Shown: positions 34,201-42,745, numbered from the stretch's first letter. The stretch: DNA of 62,948 nt from an uncultured Eubacteriales bacterium (GCA_900544705.1 UQWH01000005.1:1-62948); one strand, 5' to 3'. Notes: generated by a model not told the origin, from the sequence alone. Translations and numbers: made by a program.

Positions 34201-36838
34201 TTCCGATCTGCTTGAAGAAGAGATAAGCGTCGTAAGTGTCGATGCCGCCGTCTGCATCAAAGTCGGCATATTCCGCGTCGTTGATCTTTTCGCGGACGCC
34301 GGTCACATAGTCCAGCAGCGCCTGCCCGTCGGCGCTCGTGATCTTGCCGTCGCCGTTGAAATCGCAGTGCTTCATTTCTTCCGGCGCTGACGTCTCGACG
34401 AGCTTTCCATCAATCAGGAAAGTAACGGTGGACGGAACCGGAACGGTCATCGTGTCTTCGTAAGCGACACCATCATCCGTGTAAACGCCCTGCGTAAAGA
34501 AATCTGCCGACAGGGAGAATGCGGAAGCAGTATCGGAAAGATTGTTGATCGTGTAGCCGAAGCTGAACGTTCCGGTTCGTGCGGGATCGTCACCCAGTTC
34601 CGCCTTAATCTTGCCGTCTTTATAGGAGTCGGTCGCATCCGCGTCCATCATCAGATAGCTGCCCGCGGAGATGGCCGCACCGATATTCGCAAGGCCGGCG
34701 CCCTGTCGGAGAACCGGATAATAGGTGTTCTCGGCCTCAAGCATGGGCTCCGCTGTGGACATCAGGAGACTCTGCATCAGTGCGCGGCGTGTCAGGCCGG
34801 TCTTTTCCGTGAGGCCCTTCGCGTCGATATGCTGCGCCAGGAGTGCTGCCATGCCGGAAACCTGCGGCGCAGCCATAGAGGTGCCGGACATATTCTGGTA
34901 GCTGCCGCCATTCATAAGAGAATAGATGTTGCCGCCGGGAGCGATGATCTCAGGCTTCATTTTCAGGGAACCGGGAATGCCCCAGGAGGAGAAGCTGCTG
35001 ACCGTATAGTAGTCGCTGTGCTCAATCGTCGCCTCAACTTTGGCGGAAATAACCATTTTACCGGTATAGTAGAGGACATTGCCGGAGGCATCCTTCACCG
35101 GGGTGGAGTTTTCCTTGACCAGGGCAGCGTCCTTCTGCGTGATGGAAATGGCCGGTTCAGTTTTTGTATAGGCGGCAAAGTCCATCAGCAGCGTACCAGG
35201 CTCGTTGTTTGCAATGATCGTCGCAATTGCGCCGTTTGCAACAGCATTTTCAGCCTTCTGCGTGAAGTCGATCTTGCCGCGGTTGCAGATCGCAATCTTT
35301 CCGGTCAGAACATCCTTGATCGAAGCAAATTCTTCCGCCGTGCCGATGGAATCCAGATAGACATACTCATGTTCGCCCGCAAGCGTCGTAATGGACACAT
35401 TGGTGTAGGGCTTGCCGTCCCTTCCATCGAGATTTTCCGAATAATACATCTTATTTTCGGCAACTTCAATATACTTGCCGGTTCTGCCGATGTTCTCCAC
35501 GGAGGCTACGCTCAGCATATTGGTGAAGGTGCTGGGTGCGCCGACGGTTGCCCAGCTTGCGCTGTCGGCATAAGGTGCGCCGACAATGGTTTCATCGGCC
35601 CATGCACCGGAGTTGCCGGCGGAGGCTACAACGACAAGGCCGCTCTCGACAACTCGCTCAAGGATCTTTTCATACTTTGCCTCAGCACGGGAATCGCCGG
35701 TCCACGCACCGCCGAGGGAAAGGTTGGCAGAATCTGCTCCAAGGACGATTGCGTCCTCAATGGCGGCCATATAGTCGCCTGGATATGCACCGCCGGATTT
35801 ACCGAAGACCTTCATAACCAGAATCTGTGCATCAGGGGCGACGCCCTGCGTGAGAACGGAATCCAGTGCGCTTGCATAGCCGTCCCCGCTCTTGACGTAG
35901 CGGTTCGCAGCAGCAATACCGGCAACGTGAGAGCCGTGATCTCCCGCAGTATCATGGTCATGGCCAATGTCCAGACCATTATCCACGTAGTTGAAGCCAT
36001 AGGGAATCTTCGCGTCAACATAGAGCTGCTCTGCCGTGACATTCTTGTTTTTCGAAACCACGTTCAACTGAGAGAGCAGCCCTGCGGTATCCTCAGCCGT
36101 CATCAGCTTGGCGCCGCTGTCCTTTACGGCGTAGGCAAATGCATCCGGGTCAAGAGAGGGATGGTCAATGTCCGCACCGGTGTCAATGATGGCAATCTTT
36201 CTGCCGGCGCCGGTATAGCCGGAGGCCCAGGCCGCGATAGAGCCGATCATCTCGTCGGAGGTAGACATTTTGGGATCCACCGTCTCGTCACGATTGACAA
36301 CACACGGGTCATAGCGTTTCTCAACGAGAACTTCTTTCACGCCGTCGACCTTTTCAATTTCCTTGATCTGGCCGTATTCCACATTGGCAGAAATAATATT
36401 CGCTGCGAGCGTCAGGTTCCAGACAACATCAAGCTCGCCGCCGTCGAGTACCTCATCGGAGATCGCTTCTTCCACTTTCTCCTGCTCATTCTGGAGATTC
36501 CGGCGATAGCGCACCGCTCTGCGGCTTTGCGAGGAAATATCGTCCGCAGTGAATCCCTTTTCCAGTGTGGAGGGAGTATCCAGAACAATGGAAACACGGA
36601 CAATTTCCGTATCCTCATAGTCCGAAGTATCCTCTTTATCTTCCGCGTTTACGTCATTCTTATTCGGCAGACTGACGTTATACTCGTCATTGTCCACCTG
36701 CTCAAACGTAAGCTTCTTGCCGCTTTCTGTCGTTACATCCGCGCTCTCAACCGCCAGGGACGGCAGGACGAGACCGAGTGCAAGAACAAAAGCCAGCAGC
36801 ACTGAAACAGCCTGTCTCAAAAAGGTCTTGTGTTTCAT
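31217..36838 (-). CDS. Cell-wall-anchored subtilisin-like serine protease (S8)
   Basis: A very large secreted protease of 1,873 residues, of the C5a-peptidase/lactocepin kind. In order: signal peptide (to about residue 29), an I9-like propeptide region (80-175), S8 catalytic domain with Asp219 (AIIDTGAD), His301 (DHGSHVAG) and Ser654 (SGTSMAAP), interrupted by a PA insert (about 460-600), then Fn3-like domains. Two EF-hand-like dockerin repeats (DFNGDGKITSAD and DFDADGGIDTYD, about residues 822-878) come next, then a Big_2 domain (about 1246-1303), a beta-propeller-like region, a cohesin-like stretch, a CXXC-pair module, and a C-terminal NVKTGD signal with a membrane helix and RKKRSN tail. 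It is monocistronic with its own promoter and terminator. The ATG at 36838 has only a weak ribosome site. It probably digests host or dietary protein at the cell surface. Confidence 0.93.
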   Translation of the reverse strand: MKHKTFLRQAVSVLLAFVLALGLVLPSLAVESADVTTESGKKLTFEQVDNDEYNVSLPNKNDVNAEDKEDTSDYEDTEIVRVSIVLDTPSTLEKGFTADDISSQSRRAVRYRRNLQNEQEKVEEAISDEVLDGGELDVVWNLTLAANIISANVEYGQIKEIEKVDGVKEVLVEKRYDPCVVNRDETVDPKMSTSDEMIGSIAAWASGYTGAGRKIAIIDTGADIDHPSLDPDAFAYAVKDSGAKLMTAEDTAGLLSQLNVVSKNKNVTAEQLYVDAKIPYGFNYVDNGLDIGHDHDTAGDHGSHVAGIAAANRYVKSGDGYASALDSVLTQGVAPDAQILVMKVFGKSGGAYPGDYMAAIEDAIVLGADSANLSLGGAWTGDSRAEAKYEKILERVVESGLVVVASAGNSGAWADETIVGAPYADSASWATVGAPSTFTNMLSVASVENIGRTGKYIEVAENKMYYSENLDGRDGKPYTNVSITTLAGEHEYVYLDSIGTAEEFASIKDVLTGKIAICNRGKIDFTQKAENAVANGAIATIIANNEPGTLLMDFAAYTKTEPAISITQKDAALVKENSTPVKDASGNVLYYTGKMVISAKVEATIEHSDYYTVSSFSSWGIPGSLKMKPEIIAPGGNIYSLMNGGSYQNMSGTSMAAPQVSGMAALLAQHIDAKGLTEKTGLTRRALMQSLLMSTAEPMLEAENTYYPVLRQGAGLANIGAAISAGSYLMMDADATDSYKDGKIKAELGDDPARTGTFSFGYTINNLSDTASAFSLSADFFTQGVYTDDGVAYEDTMTVPVPSTVTFLIDGKLVETSAPEEMKHCDFNGDGKITSADGQALLDYVTGVREKINDAEYADFDADGGIDTYDAYLFFKQIGKTAVEVPANESVHVTVNVALDKNTLDAYDKASGDTGTYIEGYVYATELASAEGVEGTSHSIPVLGYYGNWTDSSMFDVGSYIDYFVSGEEDRLPYMFDGTSYDSLQYQLLTTREKGDTSTYAFGGNPFINESFYDPARDSINTDTTVFDTIAFTAIRNFANSHISLVDTEGKVYIDADTGANTGAFYKATTAGGQWQNIQWSISLGDDLSATPEDAQLQLALTLAPEYNVDPDGTTHWDALGNGATKVYSAYVDKTAPTITDISMATSITSDTKKLTVTASDNRYIATVALIDYDTGKTETSQSTPAGAKAGHTDLFEVEMDAEMQAATHLLVQVYDYAGNYATYKINLNEEELNGPLSVELSEDSLSLFRGAYARLTAEVSPFGVKPDGVTWSSSNEKVATVSANGLVTAVNEGTATITAASVKDPTATASCEVTVKVLHTTISGALQDDKALAQFYKWNLETDAVWNSTAVLESTSVAAAAYDELNSRVYLIDGDQHNFCLVDPATGKNIATYGGIAINGSNIPVWDLAYSKYYSTADKPLYTGIFGIYVLPLSEPGEFSNSAFDMSYSLRKTGGKKLISIAQLGNAMVTPTWNTVEGEIYALIDDAGYVHIGAFCDEEEVGELSFVGWDWFKSTLPELACPGSGDDLFCSMVATEEDGATVLYLSYFNGDASDLYRLTYTTNGVPAKYSVNDSGKPEWDPQNATHLWVAEYAGNFGNGVWPASIYSAVPNQKSDTTTTTADGSAAARRNPEFAGIKSELTQIAQPAFTPVPTESAVTPASGISISEDEKTVTVTVVPQGDDENTNGLLTVEYDADLLTLADVSSVVPYTSHKDESGKVTFGYVAPDGLAANNTVATLTFTLDPTKCSEASVGVTLKQTEQNDETVDVTEHLATGIHKETEVRDAKEPTCTEKGYTGDTYCKACGELLEKGKDIDALGHTYKNGKCTRCGEKQANVKTGDESNLNIWFVVLTMSAAITVFAAAVLLRKKRSN

Positions 36839-36934
36839 ATGCTCACACTCTCTTTCTCCGGTTTGACCGGCAGATTTACGATTGATCTGGACACCTATTT
36901 CCCTTCCTCGGCGCGTCCATATAAATCTGTCTTT

Positions 36935-36963
36935 ACTATACATTTTCGTTCACAATAATTCAA
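36935..36963 (-). promoter_or_regulatory. Promoter of the subtilase gene
   Basis: On the minus strand TTGAAT (plus 36958-36963), 17-bp spacer, TATAGT (36935-36940), in an AT-rich stretch about 100 bases before the start codon. Confidence 0.8.
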
Positions 36964-37159
36964 TAATTTGTGACATTTTCTTTACAAATACAGTGTAGAA
37001 AATAGCGATTTAAATCACTAAACTTTTTGTGTATTTTTCCAATTTTCTGTTTTCAGCTTCTGATTTCGCCTCAACATGTGTCTTTTTCCTCAAAATTATT
37101 TAGTTGTCTTCCATTTTTTGTGCAGCCGGACAGTGACTTTCTGGATTCCCTCGGGACAG
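36964..37159. other. AT-rich intergenic region between subtilase and queA
   Basis: The 387 bases between the subtilase start and the queA stop hold the subtilase promoter on one side and the queA terminator on the other. The part given here has no convincing frame, repeat or structure. Confidence 0.6.
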
Positions 37160-37199
37160 ACAAAAACAGAGCCTCTGACCGGAGTCGTCAGAAGCTCTG
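37160..37199 (-). terminator. Terminator of queA
   Basis: A stem of 13 bp with one mismatch (37167-37179 with 37187-37199), followed on the minus strand by TTTTTGT. Confidence 0.82.
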
Positions 37200-37225
37200 C
37201 TTACTATACATATATATACATCCCG

Positions 37226-38263
37226 TCACTTCGCGCTGCGTTCAAGAAGCATTGCATCGCCGAAGCTGAAGAAACGGTAGCGCTCCTGTACCGCCTCGCG
37301 GTAGGCGCGCATGGTAAAGTCGTAGCCTGCGAAGGCGGAGACCAGCATGATCAGCGTACTCTCCGGCAGGTGGAAATTCGTCACCAGCGCATCCATCGCG
37401 CGGAAACGGTAGCCGGGATAGATAAAAATATCCGTCCAGGCGGAGCGTTCGGCAAAGCCGCCGTTCTCATCCGCCAGCGATTCCAGCGTGCGGCAGGAGG
37501 TCGTGCCGACGCAGACGATGCGCTTCCCCGCTCGGCGCGTTTCGTTCAGAAGTGCGGCCGTTTCCGCGGAGATCATGCAGAATTCGGAGTGCATATGGTG
37601 CGCGGTAACGTCCTCGACCTTCACCGGTCGGAAGGTGCCAAGACCCACGTGCAGCGTGATATAGGCCAGATGCACGCCCTTCTGTTCAATTCTTTCCAGC
37701 AGCTCCTTCGTGAAGTGCAGGCCGGCCGTCGGCGCGGCGGCTGAGCCGCTCACGCGGGAATAGACCGTCTGGTAGCGCTCGCCGTCCTCCAGCTCTTCCT
37801 TGATATAGGGCGGCAGAGGCATTTTGCCGAGGCGCTCCAGAATTTCGAGAAAAATTCCATCATAGTGAAACTGCACAAGGCGATTGCCGCTTTCCAGCAC
37901 CTGCGTGACCTCGGCCGTCAGCGCACCGTCGCCGAAGGAGATCTGTGCGCCCTCGTGGAGCTTGCGGCCGGGCTTGACCAGGCACTCCCATGTCTTGTTG
38001 CCGCGGTCGGTCAGCAGCAGGACCTCGACCGCGCCGCCGGTCGGCATCCGCTTGCCGAGCAGGCGCGCAGGCAGCACGCGGGAGTCATTCATCACGAGGC
38101 AGTCGCCGGGATTCAGATAGTCGATCAGATCATAAAAATGACGGTGCTCAATTCGCTGCGTCGCCGGGTCAAGCACCATCAGACGGGAGGTGTCCCGGCG
38201 CTCCAGCGGTGTCTGTGCGATCAGCTCCTGCGGCAGGTCATAGTAAAAGTCACTTGTTTTCAA
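37226..38263 (-). CDS. queA: S-adenosylmethionine:tRNA ribosyltransferase-isomerase
   Basis: Queuosine synthesis enzyme that transfers the ribosyl part of SAM to 7-aminomethyl-deazaguanine in tRNA, the step after Tgt. The 345-residue protein has the family start (DFYYDLPQELIAQTPLE), FYDLIDYLNPGDCLVMNDSRVLPARL, the long PTAGLHFT and HVGLGTFRPV motifs, and the terminal NFHLPESTL. The start is a TTG at 38263; there is no closer ATG, and the family N-terminus begins there. tgt lies 11 kb away. It has its own promoter and terminator. Confidence 0.95.
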   Translation of the reverse strand: MKTSDFYYDLPQELIAQTPLERRDTSRLMVLDPATQRIEHRHFYDLIDYLNPGDCLVMNDSRVLPARLLGKRMPTGGAVEVLLLTDRGNKTWECLVKPGRKLHEGAQISFGDGALTAEVTQVLESGNRLVQFHYDGIFLEILERLGKMPLPPYIKEELEDGERYQTVYSRVSGSAAAPTAGLHFTKELLERIEQKGVHLAYITLHVGLGTFRPVKVEDVTAHHMHSEFCMISAETAALLNETRRAGKRIVCVGTTSCRTLESLADENGGFAERSAWTDIFIYPGYRFRAMDALVTNFHLPESTLIMLVSAFAGYDFTMRAYREAVQERYRFFSFGDAMLLERSAK

Positions 38264-38297
38264 TGTTTCCGCTCTCTTTCCATGAATATCTTGCTGT

Positions 38298-38326
38298 ATT
38301 ATAGCGCAGGCGCGGAAAAAATGCAA
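38298..38326 (-). promoter_or_regulatory. Promoter of queA
   Basis: On the minus strand TTGCAT (plus 38321-38326), 17-bp spacer, TATAAT (38298-38303). Confidence 0.8.
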
Positions 38327-38378
38327 CCTCCCGCACCCTTTCCGGCGTACTTTCATACAATGGTACGGAGGTGTTTTT

Positions 38379-39260
38379 ATGAAAGAACCTGTCTTCACTG
38401 GCGCGGCGACCGCCATCGTCACGCCGTTTCTGGAAAACGGGATCGATTTTGAAGCCTACGACTCCATACTCGCACGCCAGCTTCACGCCGGGATCGCCGC
38501 CATCGTCGTCTGCGGCACGACAGGAGAAGCATCCACGCTCACGCCGGAGGAGCGCGAGGCGCTGATCCGGCACACGGTCGCCTACTGCGCCGGGCGCTGC
38601 AAAGTCATCGCCGGCGTGGGGACCAACAGCACCGCGCAGTCGGTGCGCCTTGCCCGGCAGGCCGAAGCCTGCGGCGCGGACGCGCTGCTCGCGGTCACGC
38701 CGTATTACAACAAGGCATCGCAGGAAGGACTTGCCGCGCACTATTTCGCCATTGCAGATGCTGTGCAGCTCCCGCTGATCGCCTACAACGTTCCATCTCG
38801 CACCGGTGTGAATCTCAAGCCGGAAACCTGCAGGCTGTTGAGTACACATCCGCGCATCAACGGCGTGAAGGAAGCCGGAGGCGACATTTCGCAGGTCGCA
38901 CACATTCTAAACCTGTGCGGTGAGGACTTCAACGTCTGGTCCGGCAACGACGACCAGATCACCGCCGTCATGGCGCTCGGCGGGAAGGGCGTGATCTCCG
39001 TGCTCGCAAACGTCCGGCCTCGCATCACGGCGGAGATCGCGGAGGCCTGCCTACGGCAGGATTTCCCAGCGTCCGCCGCCCTGCAATGCCGGTATCTGCC
39101 CCTGATCGACGCGCTGTTTTCCGACGTCAATCCCATTCCTGTCAAAGCAGCGCTGGAAGATCTCGGTCTGTGCCGCCAGACACTTCGCCTGCCGCTCACG
39201 CCGCTTTCACAGGAAAAGCGCATCCGGCTCCGCTCGGCTCTGCTCACCTGCCCGGAATAA
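38379..39260 (+). CDS. dapA: 4-hydroxy-tetrahydrodipicolinate synthase
   Basis: First committed enzyme of the lysine/diaminopimelate pathway, condensing pyruvate and aspartate semialdehyde. The 293-residue TIM barrel has the GTTGE motif (46-50), Tyr136 in AYNVPSRTG and the Schiff-base Lys164 in GVKEAGGD. The Arg of the SRTG motif, which marks the DHDPS subgroup over N-acetylneuraminate lyase, is present. The ATG follows GGAGG. The gene stands alone between divergent queA and convergent rbsK, with no other lysine genes nearby. Confidence 0.95.
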   Translation: MKEPVFTGAATAIVTPFLENGIDFEAYDSILARQLHAGIAAIVVCGTTGEASTLTPEEREALIRHTVAYCAGRCKVIAGVGTNSTAQSVRLARQAEACGADALLAVTPYYNKASQEGLAAHYFAIADAVQLPLIAYNVPSRTGVNLKPETCRLLSTHPRINGVKEAGGDISQVAHILNLCGEDFNVWSGNDDQITAVMALGGKGVISVLANVRPRITAEIAEACLRQDFPASAALQCRYLPLIDALFSDVNPIPVKAALEDLGLCRQTLRLPLTPLSQEKRIRLRSALLTCPE

Positions 39261-39262
39261 GA

Positions 39263-39304
39263 AAAACCCGATGCGGTTAGCCAACCGCATCGGGTCGTTT
39301 TTAT
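39263..39304. terminator. Bidirectional terminator between dapA and rbsK
   Basis: A 13-bp stem (about 39266-39278 with 39283-39295), AGCC loop, with A run on the left and T run on the right, so it can end both convergent genes. Confidence 0.9.
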
Positions 39305-40290
39305 TCCAGAACGGAAGTATCCGGGCAGGCACCGGTGCGCTCGGTCAGCAGTGCCTTTACCTCCGCCAGCCGCGGCAGCGACGGAAGCGCACCGGGGCGG
39401 GAAACCGTCAGCGCTGCCGTGTGGTTGGCAAAGCGCAGTGCCTCCTCCCAGCCCCAGCCGCAGCAGGCGGCCGTGCAGAACGCACCGACGAAGGAATCCC
39501 CCGCCGCAGTCGGATCAACGGCCGTGATGTTCTCGGCGCATGGACTGTGATAGACGCCGGTGTCATTGCAGAGCGCCGCACCGGCGGAGCCGAGCGTGAT
39601 CAGGACGTTCTTTACACCTCTGTCGCGCAGCACTTTGGCCGCCGCTTCGACATCCTGCCAGTTGACGTTTTTCCCCTCTCTGCGGATTGGAACGCCGGTC
39701 AGGTCCGCCGCCTCATGCTCGTTGGGCGAGAGATAGGTCAGGCAGCGCAGCAGCTTTTCGGAAAGCGGCGCGGCAGGCGCCGGGTTGAGCATCACCTGCA
39801 CGCCCTTTTCATGGGCAAATTCCGCGACCAGCTCGTTGATCTCCATCGGGATCTCCAGCTGGAGAATGACCAGATCATATTCCGCGATCCCATCGCGCAG
39901 GAATTCGACGTCCTCCTTTGTAATGGTCATATTGGAGCCGGGCAGGACGAGGATACGGTTCTGTGTGGAGCCGTCCGGCTGCTCTTCCAGAATGATCATC
40001 GCGCAGCCGGTGGACTCGGTTTCGTCGAAGAGCATATGCTCCGTATGTACCCCGGCCGCCTTGCAGGCCGCGAGGATCTCCTGCGCATTGCTGTCGCGGC
40101 CCAGTTTGCCCAGCATGGTCACGTCCGTGCCGAGCAGCGCCGCCTGAACGGCCTGATTTTCCCCCTTACCGCCTGGTGCGCTGCGGAATTTTTTACCCAG
40201 CACGGTCTGTCCCTGGCGCGGGAAGACCGCCGTGGTTGCGGTCTGATCCATCGCAAGGCTGCCGACTACAAGAATTCTTGGTTTCTTCAT
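39301..40290 (-). CDS. rbsK: Ribokinase-type PfkB sugar kinase
   Basis: Sugar kinase of the PfkB superfamily, 329 residues. The N-terminal signature is SAPGGKGENQAVQAA, and the C-terminal anion-hole/catalytic motif is DPTAAGDSFVGAF, where the second residue is Pro instead of the common Thr. Best assigned as ribokinase, phosphorylating D-ribose, though other pentoses are possible. It starts 19 bases after the SPFH gene and no rbs transporter or RbsD is near, so the substrate is not confirmed by context. Confidence 0.85.
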   Translation of the reverse strand: MKKPRILVVGSLAMDQTATTAVFPRQGQTVLGKKFRSAPGGKGENQAVQAALLGTDVTMLGKLGRDSNAQEILAACKAAGVHTEHMLFDETESTGCAMIILEEQPDGSTQNRILVLPGSNMTITKEDVEFLRDGIAEYDLVILQLEIPMEINELVAEFAHEKGVQVMLNPAPAAPLSEKLLRCLTYLSPNEHEAADLTGVPIRREGKNVNWQDVEAAAKVLRDRGVKNVLITLGSAGAALCNDTGVYHSPCAENITAVDPTAAGDSFVGAFCTAACCGWGWEEALRFANHTAALTVSRPGALPSLPRLAEVKALLTERTGACPDTSVLE

Positions 40291-40309
40291 ATCCGTTTTT
40301 CTCCCGGTA

Positions 40310-41212
40310 TCAGTTGATCTCGTCTGTAATGTCCATCAGCACGGAGCTTTCGCCCATGACCTTCGGCAGCGCGCCGTCCCACTTTTCATAGAAGCGGTTT
40401 TTCAGCACGCGATCCGTCAGACTTTCTTCCAGCAGACGGTTAGCATCGGCCTCTGCCTGCGCCGCAATGCGCAGCGCCTCCGCCGTCGCTTCGGCATTTG
40501 TGATGGCAACCTTTTTGTCCGCCTCGGCCTTGGCAACGGCGGTATCGTTTTCGATCTTCTGCTTTGCCTGCTCCTGCTGGGCGATGGACTTCGCCGCAAT
40601 CGCGGCGTTGTAGCTGTCCTCAAAATCCATCTGATTGATGGTGACCTTGAGGATTTCAATGGTATCCGCGCCGTATTTCTCGTCGATGGAGGCGATGAGT
40701 TTTTCCTTTACCTCCGGCTCGATGCGGGAGCGCACCGTCACCTCGTCCGCCGTCAGCTCGACCATGGCAGACTTGATCGCCGAGGCAACGATGTCCTGCG
40801 AGATGAGGGAATCGGTATTCGTCACGTTGGCAAAAATCCATGCCGAGCGTTTGGAGGCGATCTGGTAGGTCACGGTCACTTCCGAGGCATAGACGGGCGT
40901 CTTCTCGAAGCTCTCGCCCCAGATCTGCGACTTGATCACCGTATCCTGCTGCTTGTTGTTGACGAGCTTGATGTTCTGTGCAAAGGGAATTTTCAGATTG
41001 AAGCCCTGCGGAACGATCTGATTCGAGATCTGTCCGAAGGTTGTCCGGACGCCGGTGTAGCCCGTCGGAACGATTTCAAAGGAAAAGCCGAATACGAATA
41101 GCATCATGCCGATCAGGGTCGCCGCCCACCAGCTTTTCCGGTGCGTCACCAGCGCGGCGACCGCGCCGCCGATGAGCGCAAGAAGGCCAAAAATCACAAA
41201 GACAACGTTCAT
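40310..41212 (-). CDS. SPFH/prohibitin-domain membrane protein
   Basis: A 300-residue protein with two N-terminal hydrophobic segments (residues 2-20 and 29-46), then an SPFH domain (about 48-210: VPTGYTGVRTTFG onward) and a long alpha-helical coiled-coil region rich in Ala, Glu and Lys (about 215-265). This is the prohibitin/flotillin-like layout; such proteins oligomerise at the membrane and affect proteolysis or membrane microdomains. It has its own promoter and is followed by the ribokinase gene. The C-terminal short segment has no known motif. Confidence 0.9.
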   Translation of the reverse strand: MNVVFVIFGLLALIGGAVAALVTHRKSWWAATLIGMMLFVFGFSFEIVPTGYTGVRTTFGQISNQIVPQGFNLKIPFAQNIKLVNNKQQDTVIKSQIWGESFEKTPVYASEVTVTYQIASKRSAWIFANVTNTDSLISQDIVASAIKSAMVELTADEVTVRSRIEPEVKEKLIASIDEKYGADTIEILKVTINQMDFEDSYNAAIAAKSIAQQEQAKQKIENDTAVAKAEADKKVAITNAEATAEALRIAAQAEADANRLLEESLTDRVLKNRFYEKWDGALPKVMGESSVLMDITDEIN

Positions 41213-41247
41213 AATTTCTTCTCTCTTTCTGCTTTTTTTCTGTTTGG

Positions 41248-41276
41248 ATTATACCATGCCGGAAAGAAAAAGTAAA
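41248..41276 (-). promoter_or_regulatory. Promoter of the SPFH gene
   Basis: On the minus strand TTTACT (plus 41271-41276), 17-bp spacer, TATAAT (41248-41253). Confidence 0.8.
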
Positions 41277-41301
41277 TACGAACAGACACAAGCACAGACG
41301 A

Positions 41302-41342
41302 TTCAAAAAAGCCGCCCCACGCATCCGTGTGGGACGGCTTTT
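41302..41342 (-). terminator. Terminator of the fucose/mannose/amino sugar operon
   Basis: A 14-bp stem with one wobble (41307-41320 with 41329-41342), followed on the minus strand by TTTTTTGAA. It marks the end of the ten-gene sugar operon. Confidence 0.88.
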
Positions 41343-41383
41343 CTCACGGCACAGAGAATCTGCGCTATTTTGATCGTTATTCT

Positions 41384-41986
41384 TCAGCACCGTTTTCCAG
41401 AAGCAAAGAGCAGCTTCCCGAAGGACTCCGGCTGATGGAAGTTCGGTTTTTCGCCTCCCACCGGGTTCCAGCAGGCATAATGCGGATGAACGGTCTTGTC
41501 GCCGCATTTGTAGAAATTCGCATGGAGACAGCTCCCAACACTGCCGAAATATTTTTCGATCAGAGAAAACGGCACCTCATATTGCAGAATCCACTTCTCC
41601 GGCGTAATGCAGCTCACCAGACGAAGCTGCTTTGCATCGACCGGAATCGGTTCACGGTCAAAGTCCGCATGAATCGTTCCCAGAGGATTGATCTCCAGAT
41701 TGATGTATTTCAGCGTGTCCTCCGTCCGGAAGAAAAACTCCAGGCAACTGTCCTCGCAAACCTGACTGTTATTTTCCGTTTTCTGCGCCAGAAGCGGCCT
41801 TTCATCCATCTCAAAGTGTACAAGAAGGCCGGAGGCAGTGCTTGCGAGCTTTGCCGTTGTGGTGATTTTCTTTTCAAATGCCGGCCAAGGGAAGCAGTTG
41901 ACCGAGAGCGCCGGAATTCCCTTCCAGATCGCGTCTTCAACGCCGACGTCGCCGCCGAGCACTCGCTGTACGGTGTACTCTTTCAT
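41384..41986 (-). CDS. CBM9-like carbohydrate-binding protein
   Basis: A 200-residue protein that looks like a free-standing CBM9/DUF1083-type domain: paired aromatic and acidic strands (CLEFFFRTED, KYINLEINPLG), a late CWNPVG...PNFHQPESFG motif typical of the family. There is no signal peptide, so it appears to be cytoplasmic, which is unusual for a carbohydrate-binding module. It is the last gene of the sugar operon, 12 bases after nagB. It may bind a sugar or glycan intermediate, but no catalytic function is known. Confidence 0.75.
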   Translation of the reverse strand: MKEYTVQRVLGGDVGVEDAIWKGIPALSVNCFPWPAFEKKITTTAKLASTASGLLVHFEMDERPLLAQKTENNSQVCEDSCLEFFFRTEDTLKYINLEINPLGTIHADFDREPIPVDAKQLRLVSCITPEKWILQYEVPFSLIEKYFGSVGSCLHANFYKCGDKTVHPHYACWNPVGGEKPNFHQPESFGKLLFASGKRC

Positions 41987-41998
41987 CCTTAATTTACC

Positions 41999-42745
41999 TC
42001 ATCCTGCCTGTTTTTCCTGATTGACCATGGCCAGTGCCTCCTCGTCCGCGACGAGGGTGAAATCCGGGTGGAGCTGCAAAATGGACGCCGGAATCTGCGG
42101 CGTGACTGGGCCCCAGAAGGCATCCTTCAGGATCGCGGCTTTGCTGCTGCCCGTCGCGATCATGACCACGCGGCGTGCCTGCATGATGTCCAAAATGCCC
42201 ATGGTATAAGCCGTTTTCGGCACGAGATCGATGCTGCCGAAGAAGCGCGCATTGGCTTCGCGCGTGTCCTGTGTCAGCTCGACGCAGTGCGTGCCCTTGA
42301 CGAACTCGCCGCAGGGCTCGTTAAAGCCGATATGTCCGTCGCGGCCAATGCCGAGCAGCTGCAAGTCCACGCCGCCGAGCGACCGAATCAGTGCGTCGTA
42401 CTTCTTGCCCTGTCCTTCGGCGTCCGGGTCGAGCCCGTCGGGCAGATGGACGTTTTCCGGCTTGATATTGATGTGGTCAAAAAAGTTGTGGTGCATGAAA
42501 TAAGCATAGCTCTGCTCGTGCGAAGGCGCGAGGCCGACATACTCGTCCAGATTCACGCTGCGCACTCTGGAAAAGTCCACGTCGCCCTTGTTGTACCATT
42601 CGATCAGTTGCCGGTACGCACCAATGGGCGAGCTGCCCGTAGCCAAGCCAAGCACGGAATCCGGCTTGAGGATCACCTGCGCCGAAATGATGTTGGCAAC
42701 CTGACGGCTTGCCTCCTGATAGTCTTTTGCTTTGATTAATCTCAT
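41999..42745 (-). CDS. nagB: Glucosamine-6-phosphate deaminase
   Basis: Converts glucosamine-6-phosphate to fructose-6-phosphate and ammonia. The 248-residue protein has GLATGSSPIGAY, the NLDEYVGL active-site segment, GIGRDGHIGFNEP, and TMGILDIMQARRVVMIATG. The ATG overlaps the ROK kinase stop by four bases. nagA is not in the window, so deacetylation of GlcNAc-6-phosphate must come from elsewhere, or the supply is glucosamine-6-phosphate from another route. Confidence 0.95.
   Translation of the reverse strand: MRLIKAKDYQEASRQVANIISAQVILKPDSVLGLATGSSPIGAYRQLIEWYNKGDVDFSRVRSVNLDEYVGLAPSHEQSYAYFMHHNFFDHINIKPENVHLPDGLDPDAEGQGKKYDALIRSLGGVDLQLLGIGRDGHIGFNEPCGEFVKGTHCVELTQDTREANARFFGSIDLVPKTAYTMGILDIMQARRVVMIATGSSKAAILKDAFWGPVTPQIPASILQLHPDFTLVADEEALAMVNQEKQAG

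Noticed and set aside
34829..36805. A 658-codon open frame on the plus strand antisense to the subtilase
   Set aside because: It has no ribosome site or recognisable domains and mirrors the codon pattern of the real gene on the other strand, whose catalytic motifs are complete.
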